Below are positions 17,390 through 25,781 of a stretch of 46,590 nt of DNA, piece after piece. Origin of the DNA: Lachnospiraceae bacterium (lineage in GTDB: Bacteria > Bacillota > Clostridia > Lachnospirales > Lachnospiraceae); contig JAAWAC010000026.1 of the NCBI GenBank assembly GCA_022791975.1, positions 1-46,590 of the forward strand. Reading direction: 5' to 3'. Numbering within the stretch: position 1 is the first letter of the stretch; each line of letters starts with the position of its first letter. The notes under the pieces are model-generated. The model was given only the letters and a program-made list of their open reading frames with translations. It was not told the DNA's origin and did not search any database. The position numbers were made by a program, and so were the translations under genes.

Positions 17390-18544
17390 ATGATTACTTT
17401 AAAAGAAAAAGATATCATTCATATTTTAATGGGATCAACTCTCATGGCCGGAGGCGGGGGCGGCGCTCTGGATGACGGTATGGAATTGGTCGAAACCTAT
17501 CAAAAAAATTATCCGGGAAAGGAAATGCGCTGCGATCTTTACCAGGTGGATGAGATGGAGGAAGGAAAGTACACCATTGGCCTGGCTGTTATGGGTTCCC
17601 CAGTGGAGGGCGGAAAGGTAGACGCCACTAACTGTATTATCACGGCCTACGAGAAAGCCAGACACCTGGCTGCAATCACAGGGCAGACGCCAGATTATAC
17701 TCTATCCATGGAGTTAGGTGGCTTTAATACCTTCACCCCCATTTTAATCTCCATGATTGAGGGAATCCCTATGGTGGATGCGGACTGCGCCGGTCGGGCA
17801 GTTCCGGGCCTGGAGACAGCCATCTCCCACATCAATGGCCTGCCCACAGGCCCCTTTGTAATGGGAAGTATTGGAGGAGATGCCTATCTTGTGGATCCCA
17901 AAGATCCCTATGATGCTGCCTATTGCCAGAATATGGCGATCCCCATTGTGCAGATGTTTGAGCAGAATGCCGGCATGGCCGGATGGATGTTTGACAAGGA
18001 GCAGCTGCGCCAGTGTGTTCCCAATGGAACCATTACCCTCTGTATGCGGATCGGCGAAATTATGGAGGAATACCAGAATGCCCCGGCAGGCAATCTGTTT
18101 GATAAAATAAGTAAGGCAGGTCTTGGCACCACCCGCCTGCTGCTGGAACAGGGTTGTATCTGCAATTATACCCCCCAGCCCGGCGTAACCGGCAATAACG
18201 ACGTAGGCTATTATGAGGTAAAGGAAAGCCCGGATTCCAAACAAGCCTACCGGATTCATTATGCCAATGAATCTCTGGTGCTGGAAGAGGTCCAAGGCTC
18301 CGTGGCGACTCCCCTAGTCACCGTGCCTGATATTATCACCATGTATGATTGTGAGACTGGAAAGCCTTTGACCAACGAGGACATTACCCTGGCCCATGAG
18401 AATCATACCCTGGATAAGCTGCGGGTAACCTTAGGTCTTATCCGGGTGGATGATACCTGGTGGAAAAATCAGGGGAAAATGCGGGCGTGCTGGACAAAAT
18501 ATTTTGAGGAAATCGATTATTCTGGGGATGTGCTGCGGTTTTAA
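17390..18544 (+). CDS. DUF917 protein (S-methyl-thiohydantoin desulfurase-like), copy 2
   Basis: This 384-residue protein is a second DUF917 member, clearly diverged from the first. It has the Gly-rich start (GSTLMAGGGGGALDDG), SMELGGFNTFTPILIS and VDADCAGRAVPGLE at the same relative places. Differences from copy 1 include VDADCAG for MDGDPAG and a longer middle (GSIGGDAYLVDPKDPYDAAY). This suggests a heteromeric enzyme or two related steps, not a simple duplication. The start ATG 17390 follows ACGGAGGAAAAAG. It is the last gene of the operon, followed by a strong bidirectional terminator. Substrate unknown. Confidence 0.88.
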   Translation: MITLKEKDIIHILMGSTLMAGGGGGALDDGMELVETYQKNYPGKEMRCDLYQVDEMEEGKYTIGLAVMGSPVEGGKVDATNCIITAYEKARHLAAITGQTPDYTLSMELGGFNTFTPILISMIEGIPMVDADCAGRAVPGLETAISHINGLPTGPFVMGSIGGDAYLVDPKDPYDAAYCQNMAIPIVQMFEQNAGMAGWMFDKEQLRQCVPNGTITLCMRIGEIMEEYQNAPAGNLFDKISKAGLGTTRLLLEQGCICNYTPQPGVTGNNDVGYYEVKESPDSKQAYRIHYANESLVLEEVQGSVATPLVTVPDIITMYDCETGKPLTNEDITLAHENHTLDKLRVTLGLIRVDDTWWKNQGKMRACWTKYFEEIDYSGDVLRF

Positions 18545-18572
18545 CAGCATATCAGCCGTATTTGCCAGAAAA

Positions 18573-18607
18573 AGCGGAGATCTTTTGCGATCTCCGCTGG
18601 TTTTTTA
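18573..18607. terminator. Bidirectional terminator between convergent units
   Basis: AGCGGAGATC and GATCTCCGCT form a perfect 10-bp stem with a 6-base loop. T-runs follow on both strands: GGTTTTTT on plus, TTTTTC on minus. It ends the DUF917 operon and, on the minus strand, the DUF2461 unit whose stop codon it touches. Confidence 0.92.
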
Positions 18608-19288
18608 TCTCACTGGCATCTGGAAACCCTCCAGGGCCCGATTGAGGTAATCCTGGAAAGGTTTCATAAGCCGAAACACCTCTATTGCCTTGGCCAGAAA
18701 TTCATCTCCTCTCCCAAGCTCCTCATCCCTAATGGGATATTCCAGATACCAGCTTTTCATCTTTAAAAATGAAGCCTGGGGATGTTCCTTATCATATCCG
18801 GCTGGGACATTCTTAAGCGTTGTTCCCTGCACCGTAAAGCTCTTTTGAAAATCCGGATCACAGATGATTTTTTCCCACTCCTGCCCATTTCCCGCGATAT
18901 AGTCCCGCACCATGGTTGTCGCCTCTTTAAACATGTCTGCAAAGAGACCACCACCCAAAAAGGATTGATTTCCCGGCCGAATCATCAGATAATATCCCAC
19001 TGGCACCGGTAGCTTTCCCTTTGGTCCCATATGTGCCCGAAATGCCGGAATGTAGGGGGATTTGTCATGACTGAACCGGGTATCCCTCACCAGCTTAAAA
19101 GTAAGACTTTTGGGATCGTTATGCACAATACTACTGTCAAATTTTCCGATCCCCCAAAGAAGCTCCTGTACCAGTGTCTCAAATTGTTCATTGGCCGTCT
19201 TATACTCTGCCTTGTGTTCGTGATACCATTCCCGGTTATTATTTTCACTTAAGCTTGTAAGATAACTTATAATTCCCTGTAAATTCAT
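18605..19288 (-). CDS. DUF2461 domain-containing protein
   Basis: This 227-residue protein matches the DUF2461 family (TIGR02453). It has the N-terminal NNREWYHEHKAEYKTANEQF, then VRDTRFSHDKSPYIPAFRAH, then VGYYLMIRPGNQSFLGGGLF. The length is normal for the family and there is no signal peptide or membrane segment. The family is widespread in bacteria and its function is unknown. The gene follows the sigma-factor gene on the minus strand with a gap of about 15 bases, so the two are likely co-transcribed. The start at ATG 19288 is preferred to GTG 19294 because GGGAGTG is then at a proper distance. Confidence 0.88.
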   Translation of the reverse strand: MNLQGIISYLTSLSENNNREWYHEHKAEYKTANEQFETLVQELLWGIGKFDSSIVHNDPKSLTFKLVRDTRFSHDKSPYIPAFRAHMGPKGKLPVPVGYYLMIRPGNQSFLGGGLFADMFKEATTMVRDYIAGNGQEWEKIICDPDFQKSFTVQGTTLKNVPAGYDKEHPQASFLKMKSWYLEYPIRDEELGRGDEFLAKAIEVFRLMKPFQDYLNRALEGFQMPVR

Positions 19289-19303
19289 ATGCACCCACTC
19301 CCT

Positions 19304-20149
19304 TCATCCGTTTTGAACCACAGAAAACGCCTCTCCGTTTAAAAAGCCTTTCACAAACTGTTTTAGATCTTCTGGAGACTGCCAAGTTTTACAGAAGGAA
19401 AACTCCTGGGACAGATCATCAATTTCCTCCATGGCCTCCTTCACATCCAGCACAACCTCTTTGGGAACTGCATTGTAAAAATCCAGCTTATTGGGATGAA
19501 TCCGATGATTCTGGATAGCATAATTCACCCTGCTGGCACAGCAGCATTTTCCGTTTCCATATGCCCCACAATATTCCTCCAGAAAATCTGCCATTTTTTT
19601 GCGAACCCTGGACAGGCGCTGGCGGTATGCCTCCGGCGTGATCCCCAGAATATCTCCGGCCATGCGGCTGTCTATGTGGAACATGGTGCCCAGAATAAAA
19701 ATACACCTGCTTTCTGTATCCAGGCACTGCAGCATCACATTGGTACAGGACAGCTTTAGCTCCTCCGCCAAAATAGCCTGTTCCACATTCTGCGTCAGAT
19801 CTGGCACATCCTCTGTCTGGGCATGTTTGATGTCCTCCCCATAATAGTCAAAGTTTAAGGGGCGCTGAGCAAACATATGTTTTTTATAATTTTTCAGATG
19901 ATTCACCGCAATGCGGAACACCCATGTGGTAAAAGAGCTTTCCCCCCGAAAGGACGACAGATGGGTCATAATCTTTAAGAGAATATCCTGGGACGCATCC
20001 TCCGCATCCGGAAAAGTGCCCAGCATTCTCAGAGAAAGATTAAATACCAAATCCTGTACGCTTAGGATCAGGGTTTCCAGAGCTTTCTTATCTCCACCCG
20101 TGGCCTGGTCAATCAAATCCAGACGTTCTTTATTTGTTAACTCACTCAT
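19304..20149 (-). CDS. Sigma-70 family (ECF) sigma factor with Cys-bearing C-terminal extension
   Basis: This 281-residue sigma factor has region 2 at about 30-100 (DLVFNLSLRMLGTFPDAEDA, SQDILLKI, TTWVFRIAVNHLKN) and region 4 at about 140-195 (CLDTESRCIFILGTMFHIDS, then DILGITPEAYRQRLSRVRKK). A further 85 residues or so include the cluster CGAYGNGKCCCASRVNYAI, which could bind a metal or sense redox. Ordinary ECF factors end after region 4. ATG 20149 follows AGAAGGAGG; an ATG ten codons earlier precedes this ribosome site and is rejected. It reads away from the solute-binding protein operon and into DUF2461. No anti-sigma gene is adjacent, which fits control through the extension; that is inference. 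Confidence 0.88.
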   Translation of the reverse strand: MSELTNKERLDLIDQATGGDKKALETLILSVQDLVFNLSLRMLGTFPDAEDASQDILLKIMTHLSSFRGESSFTTWVFRIAVNHLKNYKKHMFAQRPLNFDYYGEDIKHAQTEDVPDLTQNVEQAILAEELKLSCTNVMLQCLDTESRCIFILGTMFHIDSRMAGDILGITPEAYRQRLSRVRKKMADFLEEYCGAYGNGKCCCASRVNYAIQNHRIHPNKLDFYNAVPKEVVLDVKEAMEEIDDLSQEFSFCKTWQSPEDLKQFVKGFLNGEAFSVVQNG

Positions 20150-20302
20150 ACTTTTTCCTCCTTCTGCTTTATTAGACAAGCTGACTTGTGTGGTGTGACA
20201 CTTTTTATTAGCTTATCACAAAAAAGAAAGTACAAAAAGATTATTTTGGGGCCAGCTTTCCTTTTTCTGGAATACTTAACAAATCGAAACACCCCAGTTT
20301 GG

Positions 20303-20331
20303 TTGAAAATGGCCAGCGTGTATGCTACAAT
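20303..20331 (+). promoter_or_regulatory. Sigma-A promoter of the binding protein-kinase-deacetylase operon
   Basis: TTGAAA and TACAAT are separated by 17 bases, 43 bases before the lipoprotein ATG. Both hexamers are close to consensus. The message would start near 20338. No operator was seen. Confidence 0.65.
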
Positions 20332-20373
20332 GGGGATCAGTACAAAGCGAAATGAGGAGGGAATGTGTGACCT

Positions 20374-21828
20374 ATGAAATATGCAGGAAAATTTGCCAAA
20401 AGTTTGTGTCTGGCAGCCGCCTTGACCCTTGGTTTGACAGGTTGTGGAGAGAAGAGTCCTCTGGACCCGGGAAATCCCGTGTCTCTCACCGTGTGGCATT
20501 ACTATAATGGTTCCCAACAGGCAGCCTTTGATGCATTGGTGGAGGAATTTAACGACACGGCGGGCAAGGAAAAAGGAATCTATGTGCAGAGCTATAGCCA
20601 GGGCTCCGTCTCCGATCTGGAGACAGCAGTCAGGGAGTCCATTGAAGGCAAGGTGGGAGCAGATGCCATGCCAGATATCTTCTCCTCCTATGCAGATACC
20701 GCTTATGAAGTGGAGCAGGCCGGCGCTTTAGCCAACCTGTCCGACTATCTGGACAAGGAAGAGCTGGAAAAATATGTGGATTCTTACATGGAAGAAGGTC
20801 GCATCGCTGCGGATGGCAGTCTTCGGATTTTCCCCACAGCAAAGTCCACGGAAATCATGATGATCAACAAGACAGACTGGGAGCCCTTTGCGGCTGCCAC
20901 AGGAGCTTCCCTGGAGGATTTAAAAACCATGGAGGGCGTCACAGCCACTGCCCAGGCTTACTATGCGTGGACGGATGGCCTGACTCCTGATATTTCCGGA
21001 GACGGCAAGGCATTTTATGGCAGAGATGCGGTGGCAAATTATTTTATTATCGGCATGCAGCAGCTGGGCGTGGAAATCTTTCACGTGGAAAATGGGCAGC
21101 TGACTTTAAATTTGCCCAAGGAAGAGCTTCATCGCCTTTGGGAAAATTATTATGTACCTATGGTCAAAGGATATTTCGGCGCTTATGGCTCCTTCCGCTC
21201 CGATGATGTGAAAACCGGAGATCTTCTGGCCTACACAGGTTCCACCTCTTCTGCCATGTATTTTCCCAATCAGGTGGAGCTGGAGGACGAAAGCTATGCC
21301 ATCGAATATATTGTGATGCCGGCCCCTGTGTTTGAGAACGGAAAGCACTACGGTGTACAGCAGGGCGCAGGTATGGTAGTCAGCAAGTCCGACAAGCCTC
21401 ATGAGTACGCTGCGGTGGAATTTTTGAAATGGTTTACGGAGGCAGAAAACAATTTGCAGTTTGGAAGTGTATCGGGATATCTTCCTGTGCTAAAAGAGGC
21501 AAACAGCGTGGAAAAGCTTGATCAGGTCATTGCGGAGAAACAATTAGAGGTAGCGCCTAAGACCTATGATTGTCTGACCACTATTTTCCAGGAGATGGAC
21601 GACACGATCCTATACACCAATAAAAGCTTTGAGAATGGCTCCGCGGCCAGAAAGGTACTGGAATATCATCTGGCAGATCAGGCTGCTGCAGATCGGGCGG
21701 AAATAACCGCCAGTCTTTCCCAGGGAATGAGCCTGGAGGAAGCGTCTGCCCCATATATCACAGAGGAAGCCTTTGAGGGATGGTACAATTCTTTTTGTAA
21801 CGCACTGCAACAAGCAGTAGGCAGGTAA
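20374..21828 (+). CDS. Extracellular solute-binding lipoprotein (family 1), permease-less
   Basis: This 484-residue lipoprotein has lipobox LTGC (Cys24) after a basic, hydrophobic signal. The mature part is an SBP family 1 fold: LTVWHYYNGSQQAAFDALVE at the start, PDIFSSYADTAYEVEQAGAL in the hinge region, and the C-terminal AAVEFLKWFTEAENN typical of carbohydrate-binding members. No permease or ATPase gene lies nearby. It is followed two bases after its stop by a hybrid histidine kinase. I therefore infer a sensing role, with the liganded protein touching the kinase's outside domain, rather than import. GGAGGG lies 12 bases before the ATG, a slightly long spacing. Ligand unknown; a sugar is the family's usual choice. 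Confidence 0.88.
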   Translation: MKYAGKFAKSLCLAAALTLGLTGCGEKSPLDPGNPVSLTVWHYYNGSQQAAFDALVEEFNDTAGKEKGIYVQSYSQGSVSDLETAVRESIEGKVGADAMPDIFSSYADTAYEVEQAGALANLSDYLDKEELEKYVDSYMEEGRIAADGSLRIFPTAKSTEIMMINKTDWEPFAAATGASLEDLKTMEGVTATAQAYYAWTDGLTPDISGDGKAFYGRDAVANYFIIGMQQLGVEIFHVENGQLTLNLPKEELHRLWENYYVPMVKGYFGAYGSFRSDDVKTGDLLAYTGSTSSAMYFPNQVELEDESYAIEYIVMPAPVFENGKHYGVQQGAGMVVSKSDKPHEYAAVEFLKWFTEAENNLQFGSVSGYLPVLKEANSVEKLDQVIAEKQLEVAPKTYDCLTTIFQEMDDTILYTNKSFENGSAARKVLEYHLADQAAADRAEITASLSQGMSLEEASAPYITEEAFEGWYNSFCNALQQAVGR

Positions 21829-21830
21829 AA

Positions 21831-24800
21831 ATGGATATGGATGATAAAGAAAGACGACGGCCGGAGAAAAGAAAAGCAACAATATTCAGAATCTTTCTGA
21901 TTCCCCTCATCGGGATTATGCTCATACAGAGTGTTATTACCATTGGTACTCTGGTGATCCGAAAAACCACAGGAATGCTGGAAGCATACTCCAGCGGCAT
22001 GATGAACCGATTAGTGGAAAACAGGGGCGTTATCCTGCAAAATGATATGAATCAGCGCTGGACGGCTGTACGTGAACAGGAGACATACATCCGTGATCTC
22101 CTGGAAGAATATTTGACAAGCAAGCATGTGAATCTGGAAGAATTTCTAATCTCCAGTGAATTAAAAAATGACTTTTTGGGGCAGCTTTTACCGGAATGTC
22201 TGAATTTGCTGCAAACCAACTCCACCACAGGTATTTTCGTTATTTTTACAGGTGAGGATATGGAGGCAGCAGAAGATTTTGACGGATTTTTTATCAGAGA
22301 TTCTGATCCCATTACAAATCCGGCCAATTATACAGATCTGTTATTGGAAAGAGGCAGCAAGCATCTTTCCAGGGAGTGGAATATTCCTCTGGATTCAAAC
22401 TGGACCACCCATTTTCGTATGAGTGGTCTGGGGCAAAATGCCTCTGACAGCTATTTCTATGAGCCTTGGAGAGCTGGAGAGGCATATCCGGACGCAGACA
22501 CGGTGGATCTGGGCTATTGGTCCTTGCCCTTTTCCCTGGAAAAGGAAAACACTGATTCCTACGAGATGATCACTTATTCACTGCCTCTCCGATACCAGGG
22601 GAGGGTATATGGCATTCTGGGCGTGGAGATCTCCAGCAGAAGCCTTTATGATTATTTTCCTGTGGCAGAATTAAATGCCTCCCAACAGTCAGGCTATATG
22701 CTGGCTGTCAGACAAAACGATGGAAGCTATTCTCCCCTAGTGGGCAAGGGGGTTCTCTATAATCTGGTTCATTCCATAAAGGGCCCCTTTCACCTACAAC
22801 AGACCAGCTATGACAATCTTTCCCTGGTGCAAGATATTCAGATGAACAATCAGGGGGTCTACGCTGTGGTTTGTCCTCTGAAACTGTACAGCAACAATGT
22901 TCCCTATGAAAATACAGAATGGGCACTTTTGGGCCTAAATACCGAAGAAGAACTCTTTGGAATCAGCCGCCAGCTCTATTTTTGGATGGTGATCGCAATT
23001 CTTGTAGGGCTACTTTTTGGTGTATTTTGCATCTATTTTCTGGTGCGATATCTGACCAGGCCCGTGCAACACCTGATGCAATGCATTAGAAAAGGCAGCA
23101 CAGGCCTACAGGAATTTCACCATTCCAATATTTTGGAGGTTGAAGCTCTCTATGATGTGGTAAAGGATTTGACCGATCAGCAGAGGGAGGCAGAGAACAT
23201 TCTTCTGGAGGAAAAGGAGCGCTACCGGGTAGCTCTGGAATCCTCCAAGGACATCTTCTTCTCCTATGATCTGGAAAGTCATATGCTGGATATTGTAAAC
23301 CACGAAACCATGAGCGGAAATTGGCCCTGTGAGGAATATGAAACCGGATTTATTGATCCTGCCTACATCTATGATCTGGATCAGAAAGAAGTTATGGAGA
23401 CATTCCAAAGCAATTCTGATAAGCTGTATGTGGAATTTCGTTTAAAATGGCCCAACAATGCAGATTTTTCATGGGTGCTTCTCTCAGGAAACGCAGTTTA
23501 CGATACAGATGGGCGGCGGCGGAAGTTTATAGGAAGCATCCGGGATATCCAGGCTCAGAAAGATAAGGAGGCGGAACAGCTTCGAAGAAACACCACCGAT
23601 GATGTCACAGGTCTCTATGTCTTCAGCGCTGGTATGAGGCACTTGCAGGAGAGCCGGAAGCTTCATCCGGAAGGCATTATGATAAGCCTGATTGTGGATC
23701 AGCTTAAAGAAACCGATGAAAAGAATGGCATTGTGTTTGGTGATATGATCCTGGAGGAACTGGGCGAGCTTATCCGCAGCAGCTGTCAGGCCTTTACCCA
23801 AAAGTCCGGACCAGCTGTGGTGGCTCTGCGTGTTGACAGAGATGAATTTGTATTGTGGCTGGAAAATCAGTCTCGGGATCAGGCACAGATATTTACAGAG
23901 GAACTTCTGGAAAAAATCAGAAGGAACTTTGCGGAGGAAATGTTCCGTGTCCATATTCATATAGGCCTGGCCTGTGGTAAAAGGGAAGATACGGGAGAAA
24001 AGCTTATCTGCATGGCAAAGCTGGCCTGTAGAATCACCGCCTCTGGCAGTGGCAAGCCCTACATATTCTATGAAGACCTCTCCATGGGGGAGAGAGAAAA
24101 CCTGCCTCCCCTGCAAGGCCGTGAGATTAACAGCCTGGACTACAGTGGGGACGTAAGTCTGGTATCCATAGCCTTAAACCTGTTTGGCAAGGGGACGGAC
24201 TTCCCGGCCCAGATGAGCCTACTCATCCGCAAAATTGGCAGGTTTTATCAAGCCAGTGATGTGCTGGTCTCCGTATTGCGGGCTGATTTTAATTCTAATT
24301 ATCTGGAGTATCAATGGCATAGAAATGGGAAAGCTATTAAGGAAAGCGTGCGAAAATATAAGGAAGAGGAGCGTACCCAATTCCTTCAATGGATAACGCA
24401 GGAAGAGCTGCGATATTTCTCCCCGGAAGACAGCAACAGAAAAACTCTCCAGTGCTTATTAAGCATTGAGCCTGGACAGTTTGGCATTGTGCTGCCCATG
24501 TACGACAGCGGAAGTTACATGGGAAATGTGTGTATTCTGGGTCTGGAGCCCTGGCTTTTGGAGGATCTTGAGGAATATCAAAATCTAGCGGAGCTTGGCA
24601 GAGTCATTGAGAGCCAGCTGAATCAACAGCAATATGACATTGCCAGCAAGGCCAAGTCCGAATTCCTGTCTCGCATGAGCCACGAGATCCGGACTCCCAT
24701 GAACGGAATCATTGGCATGACGGCCATTGCCCTGCAACAGGAACAGAGTCCGGAGCGGATCATGGACTGCCTGCAAAAAATACAGTCCTCCTCCAACTAT

Positions 24801-25781
24801 CTTCTGGGACTTATCAACGATATTCTGGATATGTCCAAGATTGAAAGTGGCAAGATGAAGCTGGAGCCCCAGAATTTCAGCATTCATGATATGCTGGACA
24901 CCATTAAGGAGCTGATCATGCCCCAGGTGACACTAAAGAGCATCGTCCTTACCCAGAACATCCAGTTAACCCACATGTGGTACCTAGCCGACCGTATGCG
25001 AATCAGTCAGGTACTTATCAACCTGTTGGGCAATGCAGTAAAATTCACCCCTGAAAAGGGAAGAATCACCCTGACTATTCAGGAAATGAAAGCCGATGCC
25101 AAAAAAGCGCAGGTTTATTTTGCAGTGAAGGATACGGGTATCGGCATTGCCAAGGAAGATCAGGAAAGGGTATTCCGCTCCTTTGAGCAGTCCAGCATGA
25201 ATCCCTCCAAACAGCAGGGAACAGGGTTGGGGCTTTCCATCAGCAGTCGTCTGATTCAGATGATGGGAAGTAATATTCAGCTGGAAAGTCAGCCTGGTGA
25301 GGGGAGCACCTTTAGCTTCATCATTCCTCTGGAACTTGGGGAAAGCGTGGAGGATCAGCTGCCGGAAGAAGAAATTTCCTTTGCCGGTTGCCATGTGCTG
25401 GTGGTGGAGGACAATGAGCTTAACGCCGAGATCGCCCAGAGCCTTTTGGAGGACCGGGATTTCCAGGTGGATTGCGTATATGACGGTGCTCAGGCTGTAG
25501 AGCGCATAAAGAGTACGGCGCCAGGTACCTACGATGTGATTCTTATGGACATTATGATGCCGGTGATGGATGGTCTGGACGCAACCCGGGCTATCCGAAG
25601 CATGGAGCGGGAGGACTGCCATACCATCCCCATCGTTGCCATGTCAGCCAACGCTTTTGATGATGATCTTAAAAAATCTGTGGAATGTGGCATGAACGGA
25701 CATTTGTCCAAGCCTGTGGAAGTGGATAAGTTGTACCGGACACTGCATCAAGTCATCCGCAATAATAAGGAGAAGCAATGA
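21831..25781 (+). CDS. Hybrid sensor histidine kinase with PAS, degenerate GGDEF and receiver domains
   Basis: This 1316-residue membrane kinase has the following parts in order: helix 1 (about 17-42); an outside sensor of about 340 residues; helix 2 (about 381-405, then the linker VRYLTRPVQHLMQC); a coiled stretch and PAS domain (about 450-585); a GGDEF-like domain (about 590-720) whose signature is DRDEF (669-673) instead of GGDEF; and a GAF-like stretch (about 740-930). Then come HisKA with phospho-acceptor His951 (SRMSHEIRTPMNGI), HATPase (N-box LLGNAVKFTPEKG, G2 GTGLGLSISSRL) and a receiver (about 1185-1305) with phospho-acceptor Asp1240 (LMDIMMPVMDG). No HPt domain or separate response regulator is present in the window, so the partner is elsewhere. 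It starts 2 bases after the binding-protein gene and ends in a 4-base overlap with the deacetylase gene. Confidence 0.93.
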   Translation: MDMDDKERRRPEKRKATIFRIFLIPLIGIMLIQSVITIGTLVIRKTTGMLEAYSSGMMNRLVENRGVILQNDMNQRWTAVREQETYIRDLLEEYLTSKHVNLEEFLISSELKNDFLGQLLPECLNLLQTNSTTGIFVIFTGEDMEAAEDFDGFFIRDSDPITNPANYTDLLLERGSKHLSREWNIPLDSNWTTHFRMSGLGQNASDSYFYEPWRAGEAYPDADTVDLGYWSLPFSLEKENTDSYEMITYSLPLRYQGRVYGILGVEISSRSLYDYFPVAELNASQQSGYMLAVRQNDGSYSPLVGKGVLYNLVHSIKGPFHLQQTSYDNLSLVQDIQMNNQGVYAVVCPLKLYSNNVPYENTEWALLGLNTEEELFGISRQLYFWMVIAILVGLLFGVFCIYFLVRYLTRPVQHLMQCIRKGSTGLQEFHHSNILEVEALYDVVKDLTDQQREAENILLEEKERYRVALESSKDIFFSYDLESHMLDIVNHETMSGNWPCEEYETGFIDPAYIYDLDQKEVMETFQSNSDKLYVEFRLKWPNNADFSWVLLSGNAVYDTDGRRRKFIGSIRDIQAQKDKEAEQLRRNTTDDVTGLYVFSAGMRHLQESRKLHPEGIMISLIVDQLKETDEKNGIVFGDMILEELGELIRSSCQAFTQKSGPAVVALRVDRDEFVLWLENQSRDQAQIFTEELLEKIRRNFAEEMFRVHIHIGLACGKREDTGEKLICMAKLACRITASGSGKPYIFYEDLSMGERENLPPLQGREINSLDYSGDVSLVSIALNLFGKGTDFPAQMSLLIRKIGRFYQASDVLVSVLRADFNSNYLEYQWHRNGKAIKESVRKYKEEERTQFLQWITQEELRYFSPEDSNRKTLQCLLSIEPGQFGIVLPMYDSGSYMGNVCILGLEPWLLEDLEEYQNLAELGRVIESQLNQQQYDIASKAKSEFLSRMSHEIRTPMNGIIGMTAIALQQEQSPERIMDCLQKIQSSSNYLLGLINDILDMSKIESGKMKLEPQNFSIHDMLDTIKELIMPQVTLKSIVLTQNIQLTHMWYLADRMRISQVLINLLGNAVKFTPEKGRITLTIQEMKADAKKAQVYFAVKDTGIGIAKEDQERVFRSFEQSSMNPSKQQGTGLGLSISSRLIQMMGSNIQLESQPGEGSTFSFIIPLELGESVEDQLPEEEISFAGCHVLVVEDNELNAEIAQSLLEDRDFQVDCVYDGAQAVERIKSTAPGTYDVILMDIMMPVMDGLDATRAIRSMEREDCHTIPIVAMSANAFDDDLKKSVECGMNGHLSKPVEVDKLYRTLHQVIRNNKEKQ

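Noticed and set aside
23484..25622. Long minus-strand frames (about 210 codons) inside the kinase gene
   Set aside because: They are shadows of a strong coding frame with clear kinase domains and have no protein-like motifs.
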